Source: Lewinellaceae bacterium
Lineage (GTDB): Bacteria > Bacteroidota > Bacteroidia > Chitinophagales > Saprospiraceae
Direction of reading: 5' to 3'
NCBI GenBank assembly: GCA_020636255.1
Contig: JACJYE010000005.1
Span: 186,001-250,000 of the forward strand
DNA length: 64,000 nt
Shown here: in pieces, positions 16,459-25,126 of the stretch
Layout: every line of letters begins with the position of its first letter
Numbering within the stretch: the first letter of the stretch is position 1
Program-made: the position numbers and the translations under genes
Notes under the pieces: model-generated
What the model was told of the DNA's origin: nothing
The model's input: only the letters and a program-made list of their open reading frames with translations
Databases searched by the model: none

Positions 16459-17958
16459 ATGCTGAAGCAACGATTCGTTTTACAGTTCGGTTCCCAGTTC
16501 GGGACAAGGATACTCGGCATCCTGGCAGGATTGATCGTTGCAAGAGTGGCCGGGCCTGAAGTGGTCGGGGTCCTGGCTTTTGGCACTGCCTACATCTCCA
16601 TTTGGGGGTTCATTACCGGATTATTCGGGACAGGGCATATTAAATTAATTTCCGAAGGCAAACACCTGGGCAATTGCCTGACCACTTATGCCTGGTTACA
16701 GTTGGCGAGCATTTTAGTTTTTCTCCTGGTACTTTCGGGAATATTATCGTATCAAAAGTTTTTTTTAGACCACTATTTTGAGAGCACAACCCAGGAATAT
16801 GTAATTTATATCCTCCTTGCTGCCAATGTTATCGACCATGTCCTGAATTTCGGGAATATCACTTTTACGGCGAAGTTGGAGCAGGCCAAGGCCAATTTCC
16901 CGCTCGTCGTAAAGCTGGTTTTCTTTCATGGGGTGCGGGTTCTTATCGTTTTTCTGGGCTTCAAGGCCATAGGGCTGGCTACAGTCAATCTTATCAGTTC
17001 CCTATTGGCCTTACCCCTTGCCTGGCGCCTGCTGCAAAGGCTGAAGTTCGGAAAGTTTGACCGGAAGCTCTTCAAAGAGCACCTGCACTATGCTTTGCCG
17101 ATCTTTTTGATCGTGGTGGTCAACTCTATCATGGAATATTCGGATAAGCTCCTGCTTGCCTATTATTCCAATACAACCGAGTTGGGGTATTATTCGGCGG
17201 CCTTTTCAATCGGCGGCGTGTTCCTGTTGATCTCTAATTCCGTCAGCTGGGTTTTTTTCCCTCTTTTTTCGAGCTTAATTGCCAATGAAGACTGGGCGGC
17301 CGTCAATCAGAAGATACGCAGCTTCCAAAATTTCGTTGCTATTTTCATCTTTCCGATGGTTTGTTGCCTGGTTATTATCGGCACCCCTTTCATCATTACG
17401 CTGATAGGAGATAAATACCAGCCGAGCATTATTCCTTTCAAGATATTGCTGCTCGCCACCTATGTGGCTATCCTTGGCATGCCCTATGGGGAAATAATCA
17501 ACGGCATGGGGCGCTTCTACCTCAACGTGGTGATCAACCTCATTTGCCTCGCCGTTTTTGTTATTTCCATTTTCTTTTTGCTAAACCCTGATTATCTGGG
17601 CCTCGGCGCCGTGGGGATCGCTATCAACCTCCTGATCATCAATTTGGCCAGAAACATTTTATACCTGATCATTTCATTCCGCATCGGGAAAATAACGCTG
17701 AACAGGGGGATTGTTCTTCCTAATGTCCTGGTGCTGGTTCTTACCTTAATCTTCATGTACTACGAACCCACTTTAAACGGATGGTGGGCATGGTGGTGGC
17801 TGGCCTTCGGCCCGGTATTTGTCGCCATGGTATATTTTTTATTCTACCTTCTGGGGTTCATGAAGGAAAAAGAAATTCACAATCTGCTGGATATATTGAA
17901 TGTCAAAAAATTAAAAAGCTATATCATCAACGAATTCAACGATAGAGAAGATTCCTGA
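16459..17958 (+). CDS. wzx: Wzx-like polysaccharide repeat-unit flippase (MOP superfamily)
   Basis: A 499-residue protein with about 14 hydrophobic segments, the usual length and topology of Wzx/RfbX flippases. The opening VLQFGSQFGTRILGILAGL and ARVAGPEVVGVLAFG are typical of the polysaccharide_synt/MATE-like fold. It would move undecaprenyl-diphosphate-linked repeat units across the inner membrane for the Wzy-like polymerase encoded 21 bases upstream. A 52-base gap with one copy of the AAACAAGC repeat separates it from the first soluble glycosyltransferase. Confidence 0.85.
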   Translation: MLKQRFVLQFGSQFGTRILGILAGLIVARVAGPEVVGVLAFGTAYISIWGFITGLFGTGHIKLISEGKHLGNCLTTYAWLQLASILVFLLVLSGILSYQKFFLDHYFESTTQEYVIYILLAANVIDHVLNFGNITFTAKLEQAKANFPLVVKLVFFHGVRVLIVFLGFKAIGLATVNLISSLLALPLAWRLLQRLKFGKFDRKLFKEHLHYALPIFLIVVVNSIMEYSDKLLLAYYSNTTELGYYSAAFSIGGVFLLISNSVSWVFFPLFSSLIANEDWAAVNQKIRSFQNFVAIFIFPMVCCLVIIGTPFIITLIGDKYQPSIIPFKILLLATYVAILGMPYGEIINGMGRFYLNVVINLICLAVFVISIFFLLNPDYLGLGAVGIAINLLIINLARNILYLIISFRIGKITLNRGIVLPNVLVLVLTLIFMYYEPTLNGWWAWWWLAFGPVFVAMVYFLFYLLGFMKEKEIHNLLDILNVKKLKSYIINEFNDREDS

Positions 17959-17973
17959 CCGGAGTACAGGGCA

Positions 17974-17990
17974 TCCTCCAAACAAGCGCT
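17974..17990 (+). repeat. Dispersed AAACAAGC repeat, single copy
   Basis: TCCTCCAAACAAGCGCT in the gap between the flippase and the next glycosyltransferase. It matches the consensus GGCCTCCAAACAAGC(T/G)CT shared by about ten other half-copies in intergenic gaps of this window. Confidence 0.6.
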
Positions 17991-18010
17991 ATCACTAAAA
18001 TCCTTCGACA

Positions 18011-19303
18011 ATGAATTGCAAAGTAGTTTTTGTCATCCCCCATATTCCAGATTATGACGATATGGCTGACATGCCCCGGCCCGACATTAACTGGGATACG
18101 CCTGATGGCAACTGGGTAGGCATCTGGGGCCTGGATTGGGGAAATCAGATCGGAGACAATATCCTGAAATATTTTCCCGAACTGGAATTTGAAGTATGGC
18201 AACCGGACCTGAGAGCGGATAAGGTGTACAGCCATACTTTCGAAAGCGGAGTCGTTCAGCGGCTGATCCCCGCTTCTATCCTCAATGGCGAGGTCGTTTC
18301 CGAACCTATGATGAGAGAATTGGAAAAAGCTATTGCGGTAAGGCCGCGGGGCCTGGTCATTCAGGTCGATGGAAGGAGAAGCGCCCTTTCGGAAAACCTG
18401 CTGGGCCGTTTTTCTGATCAGGCGCCGATTTTAAATCAATACCTCGGATCGTTATCCAATGTGTGGCCCAATTACGATTTCAGGGTTTGGCGCTGGCTGC
18501 AGCGCTATTTCCGGGCGAAAAGATTTTTGAAGTATATCCTTGAAAAACAAAAATACCTTGCCATTCTTGACCTGATCCCGCGTGGCCCGGCTTTTGAAAA
18601 AATAGCAGCTTCCCCTGATAAGAAGATCTTTCGCCATTTCATGGGAATGACGGAAGACTTTTTCAGCGAGGGGCACGATAAGGCGGCTATTCGTAAAAAA
18701 TGGAACATTCCCGTTGGGAATACGGTCTTTTTATCTGCCAGCCGCCTGAATCGTTTGAAACAGATCGTCCAGATCGTCAATGCGTTTGGGAAGGTCAGGG
18801 AAGAAGCCTGTACGTTATTGATCTGCGGAGCAGGATCTGATGACTTCAAGGATCAAATGAACAGCGCGATCGAAAAACAGCATAATGACGTCCGTTTTCT
18901 CGGGTTTCTCACTGGCGAGAGATTAACAGACGTCTATAAACTTTCTGATGTGTTCATCGATGCCAGCCTGGATGATGGCGCCCCCTTTAGCGCATGGCAG
19001 GCGATGGGCACAGGCCTGGGGGTCATCACCACTGCCACCGGCAATGCAGGAGGGTTCCTGAAGAAACACCAGGCCGGGGTTTATATCCCCCGGAAAAAAG
19101 TCGGCCAATGGACTCCGGTATTTGAAGCGGTTGCTTCGGGGAAAATGCAGATCAAACGGGTGCCCATACAAGCGGTCAGGGATACCATCGGATGGGCGGT
19201 GTGCGCCGAAAGGAAAGTGGCCATCTACAGGGCTATGCTCGAAGATTTCCACGGCGCGCTTTCCAGAGATGCTTCCAGACAGGGCAACAGCAAGGTAGTG
19301 TAG
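18011..19303 (+). CDS. Glycosyltransferase, GT4-like (GT-B fold)
   Basis: A 430-residue group 1 glycosyltransferase. The C-terminal half has the family features: FLSASRLNRLKQIVQIVNAF (donor-site segment, about residues 236-255), TLLICGAGSD, and the helix with DASLDDGAPFSAWQAMGTGL (about 316-335). The glutamates of the usual EX7E motif are weakly preserved (DDGAPFSAWQA), so it is a divergent member. The N-terminal half (IPHIPDYDD, WDTPDGNWVGIWGLDWG) is not one I recognise. It probably adds one sugar of the repeat unit on the cytoplasmic face. Confidence 0.75.
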   Translation: MNCKVVFVIPHIPDYDDMADMPRPDINWDTPDGNWVGIWGLDWGNQIGDNILKYFPELEFEVWQPDLRADKVYSHTFESGVVQRLIPASILNGEVVSEPMMRELEKAIAVRPRGLVIQVDGRRSALSENLLGRFSDQAPILNQYLGSLSNVWPNYDFRVWRWLQRYFRAKRFLKYILEKQKYLAILDLIPRGPAFEKIAASPDKKIFRHFMGMTEDFFSEGHDKAAIRKKWNIPVGNTVFLSASRLNRLKQIVQIVNAFGKVREEACTLLICGAGSDDFKDQMNSAIEKQHNDVRFLGFLTGERLTDVYKLSDVFIDASLDDGAPFSAWQAMGTGLGVITTATGNAGGFLKKHQAGVYIPRKKVGQWTPVFEAVASGKMQIKRVPIQAVRDTIGWAVCAERKVAIYRAMLEDFHGALSRDASRQGNSKVV

Positions 19304-19310
19304 CCAATAC

Positions 19311-19325
19311 AAACAAGCTCTAAAA
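19311..19325 (+). repeat. Dispersed AAACAAGC repeat, single copy
   Basis: AAACAAGCTCTAAAA in the 60-base gap before the GT2 gene. It keeps the 3' half of the consensus and lacks the GGCCTCC part. Confidence 0.5.
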
Positions 19326-19363
19326 CCGGATTGACATCTGATAAAACGCTAAGCAAAACACCA

Positions 19364-20296
19364 ATGAACGTCCCCAAAGTCATCATACTCATACTTTCAT
19401 ACAACGGAAAATCCTTACTGGATGACGCCGTCCCGTCGTACCTCAGCAACGATTACCCGAACTTTGACGTCGTGGTCATCGATAACGGCTCCACGGATGG
19501 CACCAAAGATTACGTCAACGGGAAATGGCCGCAGGCTGATGTCCTCCGGACGGAAAAGAACCTGGGATATTCCGGCGGGTTTAATTTCGGGCTGGATCAT
19601 GCCTTTAAAGCGCTAAAAGCAGATTACGTCCTGATCACCAACAATGATGTAAAGGCCGATACGCAGGTAGTCAGCGCTTTGGTTTCGGTGGCCCGGGCCG
19701 ATGAGCGCATCGGTTTCGTTACCGGGAAGGTCTATTATTACGACCAGCCGGACACCTTACAGACGGTGGGTAAACACGAAGACGCGATACGTTGGAACGG
19801 TGAACATATCGGGGGGCGAACCCGGGATGAAGGACAATTTGAAGAGGTATCCGAGCGCATTTTTATTGATGACATCTTTATGCTCGTCCGCCGGGAAGTG
19901 TACGAAAAGGCCGGGGATTACGATACGACCTTCCGTTTTCAGGCCGAAGAATTCGACTGGCAGGCCCGTGCGAAAAAACTGGGGTTTAAGGCCTATTATA
20001 CGCCGCATGCCAAAATCTGGCACAAGGAAAGCATGACCATTGGGAAAAACTCCGCTTTCAAGGCTTACTACGATGCCAGAAATCCTATGTTAGTCATATT
20101 GAAACATCAGTCGCCGGACTATTTTCGCCGGTATTTCTGGTCTCATTTCAAAAGAGGCGTATTCCGCGCTTCCCTGGTACAGGCCAAGCAACGGAACCCT
20201 TCGGTAAGTTTGAAACTGTGGCAGGGGTTTTTCTCCGGTATCCTTTGGGGCATAAAGAACAGATCGTTCACGATGAAACATTTCATCAAAGTTTAG
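19364..20296 (+). CDS. Glycosyltransferase family 2, rhamnosyltransferase-like
   Basis: A 310-residue GT-A enzyme. ILSYNGKSLL opens the fold, followed by VVVIDNGSTDGT (about residues 38-49) and the metal/nucleotide motif LITNNDVK (about 88-95). An acceptor-side segment EEFDWQARAKKLGFK contains the likely catalytic acidic ED pair. The pattern is that of WbbL-type deoxysugar transferases. The ATG at 19364 is preferred; a longer frame from a TTG at 19331 overlaps the intergenic repeat and adds 11 unconserved residues. It probably uses the deoxyhexose nucleotide made by the upstream block (inference). Confidence 0.85.
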   Translation: MNVPKVIILILSYNGKSLLDDAVPSYLSNDYPNFDVVVIDNGSTDGTKDYVNGKWPQADVLRTEKNLGYSGGFNFGLDHAFKALKADYVLITNNDVKADTQVVSALVSVARADERIGFVTGKVYYYDQPDTLQTVGKHEDAIRWNGEHIGGRTRDEGQFEEVSERIFIDDIFMLVRREVYEKAGDYDTTFRFQAEEFDWQARAKKLGFKAYYTPHAKIWHKESMTIGKNSAFKAYYDARNPMLVILKHQSPDYFRRYFWSHFKRGVFRASLVQAKQRNPSVSLKLWQGFFSGILWGIKNRSFTMKHFIKV

Positions 20297-20297
20297 A

Positions 20298-21524
20298 ATG
20301 CCAGCAATGCCGAAAGTTGCCATCGTGAGTTACGGGATGTCCGATATGGCCATTCCTTTAATAAAGCACCTGGCCGAAAGGAATGAGCATTTGGAGTTGT
20401 CCCTGTTTTTGGTTTATGCCCAGAACAAGAAAAAGGAAGGCATCGTCAACTTCCATTCCGTGAAGGTCAATAACGGGTTTGTTCCGGACAACCGGCTGGA
20501 GGAGATCCTTGGGGCTGAGATCCTGGATTATGTCGGAGGCCGTTTTAAAATAGCCATATTTGTCTATCATAACCTGAGGTTCAGGTCTTTTCGAAACCTG
20601 TTGCTCAGTTTGCGCCTGGCCATCCGGCTGAGGGGATTCGGCCTGATCCACATCAATGGGGTGGACGGGACATTACTGCAGCTCCTGCCTTTCCTGGAAT
20701 TTAAGAACTGGATAACAACGGTCCATGATTTTAACCCGCATTCGGGGGAAGATCATCATTCGTCGGCCAGGCTGGAAAGGTTTCTCCTGAGCAGGGCGAA
20801 GCGGATCGTCATTCAGAACCTGGCCGATTACAGCAATATTGAAACGCATTATCCGGGGCTGTTCAGGAAAACGGTTTTCATTCCCTTTGGCTACCTGGAC
20901 ATTTACAAAGCCTTTTTACCCCGGCATGCGGCAACGGAAACCCGTTGTGATATCCTTTTTTTCGGCCGTATTTCCAAATACAAAGGGCTGGAATACTTTC
21001 TGGATGCATTGGAAATACTTGAAGAAAAAGGGCTGAATCCCGAAGTGATCATCGGAGGAAGCGGCAGTTATGATTTTGGCATAGACAGAATAAAGAACAC
21101 CGATAATATCAGGTACATCAACAAGTATATTGACAACAGTGAATTGGCCCAATTGATCCACCAGGCCAAAGTGGTCGTATGCCCCTATCTGGATGCTACT
21201 CAAAGTGGGGTGTTAATGACCGCTTTTGCTTTCGGGAAGCCCGTAGTGGCTACTTCCGTCGGCAGTTTTAAAGACGTCATTTCCAATGGTGTCAATGGTT
21301 TGTTGGTGTCGCCCAAAGCGGCAGCTCCCCTTGCAGCAGCGCTCGAAACCTTGCTCAGGCATCCGGAAATGCAAAACGAAATGAGCCGGAACATTCAAAA
21401 TTATGTTAAGCTGGATCATTACGACTGGGGGTGCATTACTGGAAAACTACTGTCTTTATATGAAGGGCTCACAGGAAAAATAAAAATGCAGCCCGGAACC
21501 TTAACCTCAGCCAAGGCCCCATGA
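20298..21524 (+). CDS. Glycosyltransferase family 4 (GT-B)
   Basis: A 408-residue GT4 enzyme starting one base after the previous stop. Motifs include VAIVSYGMSD at the N-terminus, ILFFGRISKYKGLEYFLDAL (about residues 218-237) and VVCPYLDATQSGVLMTAFAF ahead of GKPVVATSVGSFKDVI (about 293-325). It keeps the GKPVVAT loop, but the EX7E glutamates are replaced (DATQSGVLMTA), as in several capsule glycosyltransferases. It overlaps the next GT4 gene by 4 bases. Sugar specificity is unknown. Confidence 0.85.
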   Translation: MPAMPKVAIVSYGMSDMAIPLIKHLAERNEHLELSLFLVYAQNKKKEGIVNFHSVKVNNGFVPDNRLEEILGAEILDYVGGRFKIAIFVYHNLRFRSFRNLLLSLRLAIRLRGFGLIHINGVDGTLLQLLPFLEFKNWITTVHDFNPHSGEDHHSSARLERFLLSRAKRIVIQNLADYSNIETHYPGLFRKTVFIPFGYLDIYKAFLPRHAATETRCDILFFGRISKYKGLEYFLDALEILEEKGLNPEVIIGGSGSYDFGIDRIKNTDNIRYINKYIDNSELAQLIHQAKVVVCPYLDATQSGVLMTAFAFGKPVVATSVGSFKDVISNGVNGLLVSPKAAAPLAAALETLLRHPEMQNEMSRNIQNYVKLDHYDWGCITGKLLSLYEGLTGKIKMQPGTLTSAKAP

Positions 21525-22585
21525 ATATAGTCATCTTTGTTTCTTCATTGCAATTCGGGGGCGCCCAGAAACAGGCCGTGCTGGATGCCAACCTGCTGGC
21601 GACGGATCATCGCGTATTCCTGTATGCCTTTAGCGGCGGCCCCCTGCAGCAACAGGCCAGTGAAAAAGTCGAAGTCGAACTGATCGGGAAGGATGGCTAT
21701 CTGAGGACGGCGCTACGGGTGCGAAAAAGGATACGGAGAAACCGGATTGACATCATCCACGCATCGCTGTTCGCCCCCATCGTGATTTCCACTTTAGCCT
21801 CCATTTTTACGCATACAAGGGTTATCTGGCATTTCCATTCCCACGAATACGACGCTCCGGCGAGGTCGAATATGGCCTTCCGGTGGTTGGCTAAGTGGCC
21901 GAACGTTCGGAAGGTCCTGTTTGTCAACCACGAACTCCTTGGCCATTTTCTGTACCTGAAATTTCCGGCAGGCAAAACAGAAGTACAGCACAACCACAGT
22001 GAGATCAGCAATCCCGGCGTTAACAGGGCCCGGCACACTCAGGATACCCTGCACATCGGTTACCTGGGAAGAGTAATAGGCCTGAAGCGGGTAGACTACC
22101 TGGTTGGCCTGGCTGAATATTTTTTAGACAGCGGTTTTTCCGGCTTTAAGATCCATATCGTAGGAGACGGGGAGGCGCTGAGCGGGATAAAAGGCCTGGC
22201 GGTTGCCAGACAAGTGGCCGATCACATCATTTTTCACGGCTTTCAGGCGGATGTGGCCAGCTTCTATCAAAAATTTGACCTTTTCGTCAACCCCAGCCAG
22301 GAAGAGTGCCTCTCCATAGCGATGATCGACGCCGGTATGATGGCGCTGCCTATCGTAGCGTATGATGTCGGAGGCAACAATGAGATCGTCGTAAACGGGA
22401 AAACGGGGTATATCGTGCGGGAGAAAGGCGATTTTTTCCAGAAATGCCGGCTGTTGGCCCAGGACGAAAATATCCGCCAGGCATTTGGTAAAGCAGCCCG
22501 GGAGCACTGTTACAATCTTTTCAGTAAAGAAAAGCATACCGAAGAATTACTGGGAATCTACAATGAGGCCCTCTATGCTCATTAA
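21521..22585 (+). CDS. Glycosyltransferase family 4 (GT-B)
   Basis: A 354-residue GT4 enzyme with canonical features. The acceptor loop is SSLQFGGAQKQAV (residues 8-20), where GGA precedes the first helix. GYLGRVIGLKRVDYLV (about 186-201) is the donor-domain start. NPSQEECLSIAMIDAGMMAL followed by PIVAYDVGG (about 258-287) contains an EX7-type acidic pair. It is translationally coupled upstream (ATGA) and its end overlaps the following deacetylase. It likely adds one sugar of the repeat unit. Confidence 0.87.
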   Translation: MNIVIFVSSLQFGGAQKQAVLDANLLATDHRVFLYAFSGGPLQQQASEKVEVELIGKDGYLRTALRVRKRIRRNRIDIIHASLFAPIVISTLASIFTHTRVIWHFHSHEYDAPARSNMAFRWLAKWPNVRKVLFVNHELLGHFLYLKFPAGKTEVQHNHSEISNPGVNRARHTQDTLHIGYLGRVIGLKRVDYLVGLAEYFLDSGFSGFKIHIVGDGEALSGIKGLAVARQVADHIIFHGFQADVASFYQKFDLFVNPSQEECLSIAMIDAGMMALPIVAYDVGGNNEIVVNGKTGYIVREKGDFFQKCRLLAQDENIRQAFGKAAREHCYNLFSKEKHTEELLGIYNEALYAH

Positions 22586-23567
22586 GCCCTATCTGTCGAA
22601 GATCAATTTCCTGATCGGCCGGAACCCCATCATAGAAAAGGCCGAAGGCCCCCGGAGGTTTATCCCCGAGGGTTATCAAAGCGTCGTGCTGATCTCCGCC
22701 GATTTTGAGCTGGCCTGGGCATGGCGGTATGCCAAAAACGGCGGCGATGCGCTGACGATGGCCCTTTCAAAAGCCCGTACGGAAAGGGACAATATTCCTG
22801 CTATCGTCGATATATGCGAAACGTTCAATATACCGGTAACCTGGCTGACGGTGGGGCATTTATTTCTGGAATCCTGCACCAGGGAAAACGGGCATAGCCA
22901 CCCTGAGCTTCCCCGCCTGGCCCATTTCGAGAACGATTTCTGGAAATACTCCGGGCACGACTGGTTTGAGCATGACCCCTGTTCGGATTGCCGGCAGGAC
23001 CCCGAGTGGTACTGCCCCGGCCTGATCCGCCAGATCCTCGATTCTCCGGTGCCTCATGAGATCGGGTGCCATACTTTTTCCCATATCGATTGCCGGGATG
23101 GGGTATGCTCTCCGGAGTTGATGAAGGCGGAGCTGAAAGCTTGTAAGAAGCTGGCGTCTGAGTGGGGCCTGGCCTTATCTTCCTTCGTACATCCCGGCCA
23201 CACCATTGGCAACCTGGACGTGTTAAAAGCCGAGGGGTTTACTTCATTCCGGACAGACTACCGCAACGTACTCGGCTACCCCAGGCGGCATGAAAACGGA
23301 ATATGGGAACTGCAGCAAACGGCGGAATTCAGTTTTCGGAAAGAATGGACAGTGAAATACCACGTGTACCGATACATCGAGATCATCAAAAGGGCAATCG
23401 CTTCCAATACGGCCTGCGTATTCTGGTTCCATCCGTCCTTCGACCCCATTGTGATAGAAGAGATCTGGCCGGAAGTGTTCCGTTTTATTGATGCGAACCG
23501 CGACAAGATATGGGTAGGCACCCATGGCAGTTACGTGGATTTTTTGGAAAGCAACGCTTTTTCATGA
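22563..23567 (+). CDS. Polysaccharide deacetylase-like protein (CE4 / NodB-like fold)
   Basis: About 334 residues. The metal-site region reads VVLISADFELAWAW (motif 1 Asp in SADFE), followed by NIPVTWLTVGHLF and HEIGCHTFSHIDCRDG, the HTxxH zinc motif. SSFVHPGHTIGNLD and CVFWFHPSFDP supply the later His motifs. The fold is clear, but several CE4 positions are modified and it is Cys-rich (DPCSDCRQDPEWYC), so it may act on an unusual substrate. The ATG at 22563 is chosen (another at 22575); the longer frame from a TTG at 22485 is unlikely. It is the first of four deacetylase-like proteins in the locus. Confidence 0.75.
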   Translation: MRPSMLIKPYLSKINFLIGRNPIIEKAEGPRRFIPEGYQSVVLISADFELAWAWRYAKNGGDALTMALSKARTERDNIPAIVDICETFNIPVTWLTVGHLFLESCTRENGHSHPELPRLAHFENDFWKYSGHDWFEHDPCSDCRQDPEWYCPGLIRQILDSPVPHEIGCHTFSHIDCRDGVCSPELMKAELKACKKLASEWGLALSSFVHPGHTIGNLDVLKAEGFTSFRTDYRNVLGYPRRHENGIWELQQTAEFSFRKEWTVKYHVYRYIEIIKRAIASNTACVFWFHPSFDPIVIEEIWPEVFRFIDANRDKIWVGTHGSYVDFLESNAFS

Positions 23568-24310
23568 TGGCTAAAACGCCGACATTTCTGCACTTAAAAC
23601 AAACACTAAAGGAAGACAGGTTGGCTTTGCTTAAGAAGCCTTATTTTTTAATTTACCTGCCGGCCCTGCTGTTGCACGCCCTGAAAAACCGGTGGCGCTC
23701 CCCCGAAGATGTACTCTACCTGACAGAGACGGAGCTTTCCGTGAGCCATCAGCTCATGAGCAGGTATCTGCCTGAGGGCTATACTATAGAATGGGCCTGG
23801 GCTTTGCCCGGTATCGAGCTTTTGGCCAGGCAAAGGGCTGCCGAAGAACATACTGGCGATGCTTACCTCAGGAAACTGGCGTCCCGTTTTGAACAGGGAG
23901 ACTACGCATTGGTGCTGTACGGGGAGGGCGCACCGCTGGCATATCTGTTTATTTCCGAGCGAAGAGCCAACTTTGAACAGGCACATACCCAAATAAAGCT
24001 TCCTGCCGGATGTTTTGCCTGTTACGATGTATATACCCTGACGGACTGCCGGGGAAGGGGCCTTTATGCTTCCTTACTGGCTGCGGCCTTCCAGAATATG
24101 GGTAACAAAGGGTTTAAAAAAATGTGGCTGTGGGTGATGGAGCAGAACCAGTTATCCGTCCAGGTTCATTTCCGGCTGGGCATCGGCCATGTGGTTAAAG
24201 TGGTGAGTGAACGTTACAGAGCCGGATTCCGGCTCAGAAGTATTAAAGAAGTGGATTATTCATTAAGTGAACTGGGCATTGGCCGGAAAGGAGCCGCTGC
24301 CGAGTCTTAG
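23564..24310 (+). CDS. GNAT-like N-acyltransferase, copy 1 of a tandem pair
   Basis: About 248 residues. The ATG at 23564 overlaps the deacetylase stop by 4 bases. The acyl-CoA binding motif appears as DCRGRGLYASLLAAAF (RGRGLY), followed by NKGFKKMWLWVMEQNQLSVQ, the beta-5 to alpha-5 segment of GNAT enzymes. The N-terminal 90 residues contain a hydrophobic stretch (FLIYLPALLLHALK) and the motif YLTETELSVSHQLM. The second copy at 24395 shares that layout throughout, so the pair arose by duplication. A role in acylating amino sugars or a repeat-unit intermediate is suggested by context only. Confidence 0.65.
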   Translation: MMAKTPTFLHLKQTLKEDRLALLKKPYFLIYLPALLLHALKNRWRSPEDVLYLTETELSVSHQLMSRYLPEGYTIEWAWALPGIELLARQRAAEEHTGDAYLRKLASRFEQGDYALVLYGEGAPLAYLFISERRANFEQAHTQIKLPAGCFACYDVYTLTDCRGRGLYASLLAAAFQNMGNKGFKKMWLWVMEQNQLSVQVHFRLGIGHVVKVVSERYRAGFRLRSIKEVDYSLSELGIGRKGAAAES

Positions 24311-24375
24311 CGCTTGTTTGGAGGCCACCCTTTGGGCTAAAATACGTCCCTTTTCGGCCTCTAAACAAGCTCTTA
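24309..24375 (+). repeat. Paired (palindromic) copy of the dispersed AAACAAGC repeat
   Basis: AGCGCTTGTTTGGAGGCC (24309-24326) is the near-perfect reverse complement of GGCCTCTAAACAAGCTCT (24356-24373), with two mismatches over 18 bp. A 29-base AT-richer centre separates the arms. The element fills the gap between the two tandem GNAT-like genes and overlaps the stop codon of the first. It would form a long hairpin in RNA or cruciform in DNA. Confidence 0.75.
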
Positions 24376-24394
24376 ACCCCCCAAAATTGAGGCT

Positions 24395-25126
24395 ATGGAT
24401 TTACAAGGGATGAAGGAAGAAATTAAAAAAGATTGGCTTGTTCTGGCCAGAAAACCCCGTTATTGCTTTTACCTGCCGGTTTTGTTTTTCAGGTTCATTG
24501 TGGGCCGCCTGTATTCGGGGAAAGATGTCATTTTGCTGACGGAGACCGAACTCACCGAGAAACATCCACTGATGCTCAGGCCTATTCCGGGCCATGTTCG
24601 GATGGAGGCGCTGCATTCCTTCGAAGAATTTGAACCCTTTGCCAAACGAAGGATGAAAGAAGAAGAGGTGGGCATTACCTATCTCAACCTGGTGGAGTCT
24701 CGTTTTTCACAGGGCTACTACGCTTTGATCCTTTACAATAATTCCAGCCCGGTAGGTTATATTTTTATTTCGGAGAAATGGGCCAACTTCCAGCAGGTCA
24801 ATGTGGAGATGAAATTGCCGCCGCGTCACTTCGCTACTTATGACGGTTATACCTTCGAGCGGTGGCGTGGAAAAGGGCAGTGGTCTTTTCTGCTGGCAGG
24901 CATGTTCCGGTTTATGCGGAAAAAGGGGTTCAAAAAGTTGTGGCAATGGGTGATGGAGCACAATACGGTGACTTTAAAAGTGCATTGCCACCTGAAGATT
25001 GACCGCGTGGTGAAGGTGATGAGCGAGTGTTACCGCTTCGGTTTCAACCTGAAAGATGAAAAGGAAGTGAATTTTTCCCTTTGTGATTTATTGAAAGATG
25101 AGTACCTATCGGGAAAAGCATCCTAA
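24395..25126 (+). CDS. GNAT-like N-acyltransferase, copy 2 of a tandem pair
   Basis: A 243-residue paralogue of the gene at 23564. Shared landmarks are a hydrophobic stretch near residue 30 (FYLPVLFFRFIVG), LLTETELTEKHPLM, YALILYNNSSPVGYIFISEK, RGKGQWSFLLAGMF (acyl-CoA loop) and KKGFKKLWQWVMEHNT. Retention of both copies in one operon suggests different acceptors or donors. The following ATP-grasp gene starts 29 bases inside its 3' end. Confidence 0.65.
   Translation: MDLQGMKEEIKKDWLVLARKPRYCFYLPVLFFRFIVGRLYSGKDVILLTETELTEKHPLMLRPIPGHVRMEALHSFEEFEPFAKRRMKEEEVGITYLNLVESRFSQGYYALILYNNSSPVGYIFISEKWANFQQVNVEMKLPPRHFATYDGYTFERWRGKGQWSFLLAGMFRFMRKKGFKKLWQWVMEHNTVTLKVHCHLKIDRVVKVMSECYRFGFNLKDEKEVNFSLCDLLKDEYLSGKAS

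Noticed and set aside
22485..22562. Extended start of the first deacetylase
   Set aside because: It would need a TTG start deep inside the upstream GT4 gene and adds residues with no conserved motif; ATG 22563 explains the protein.
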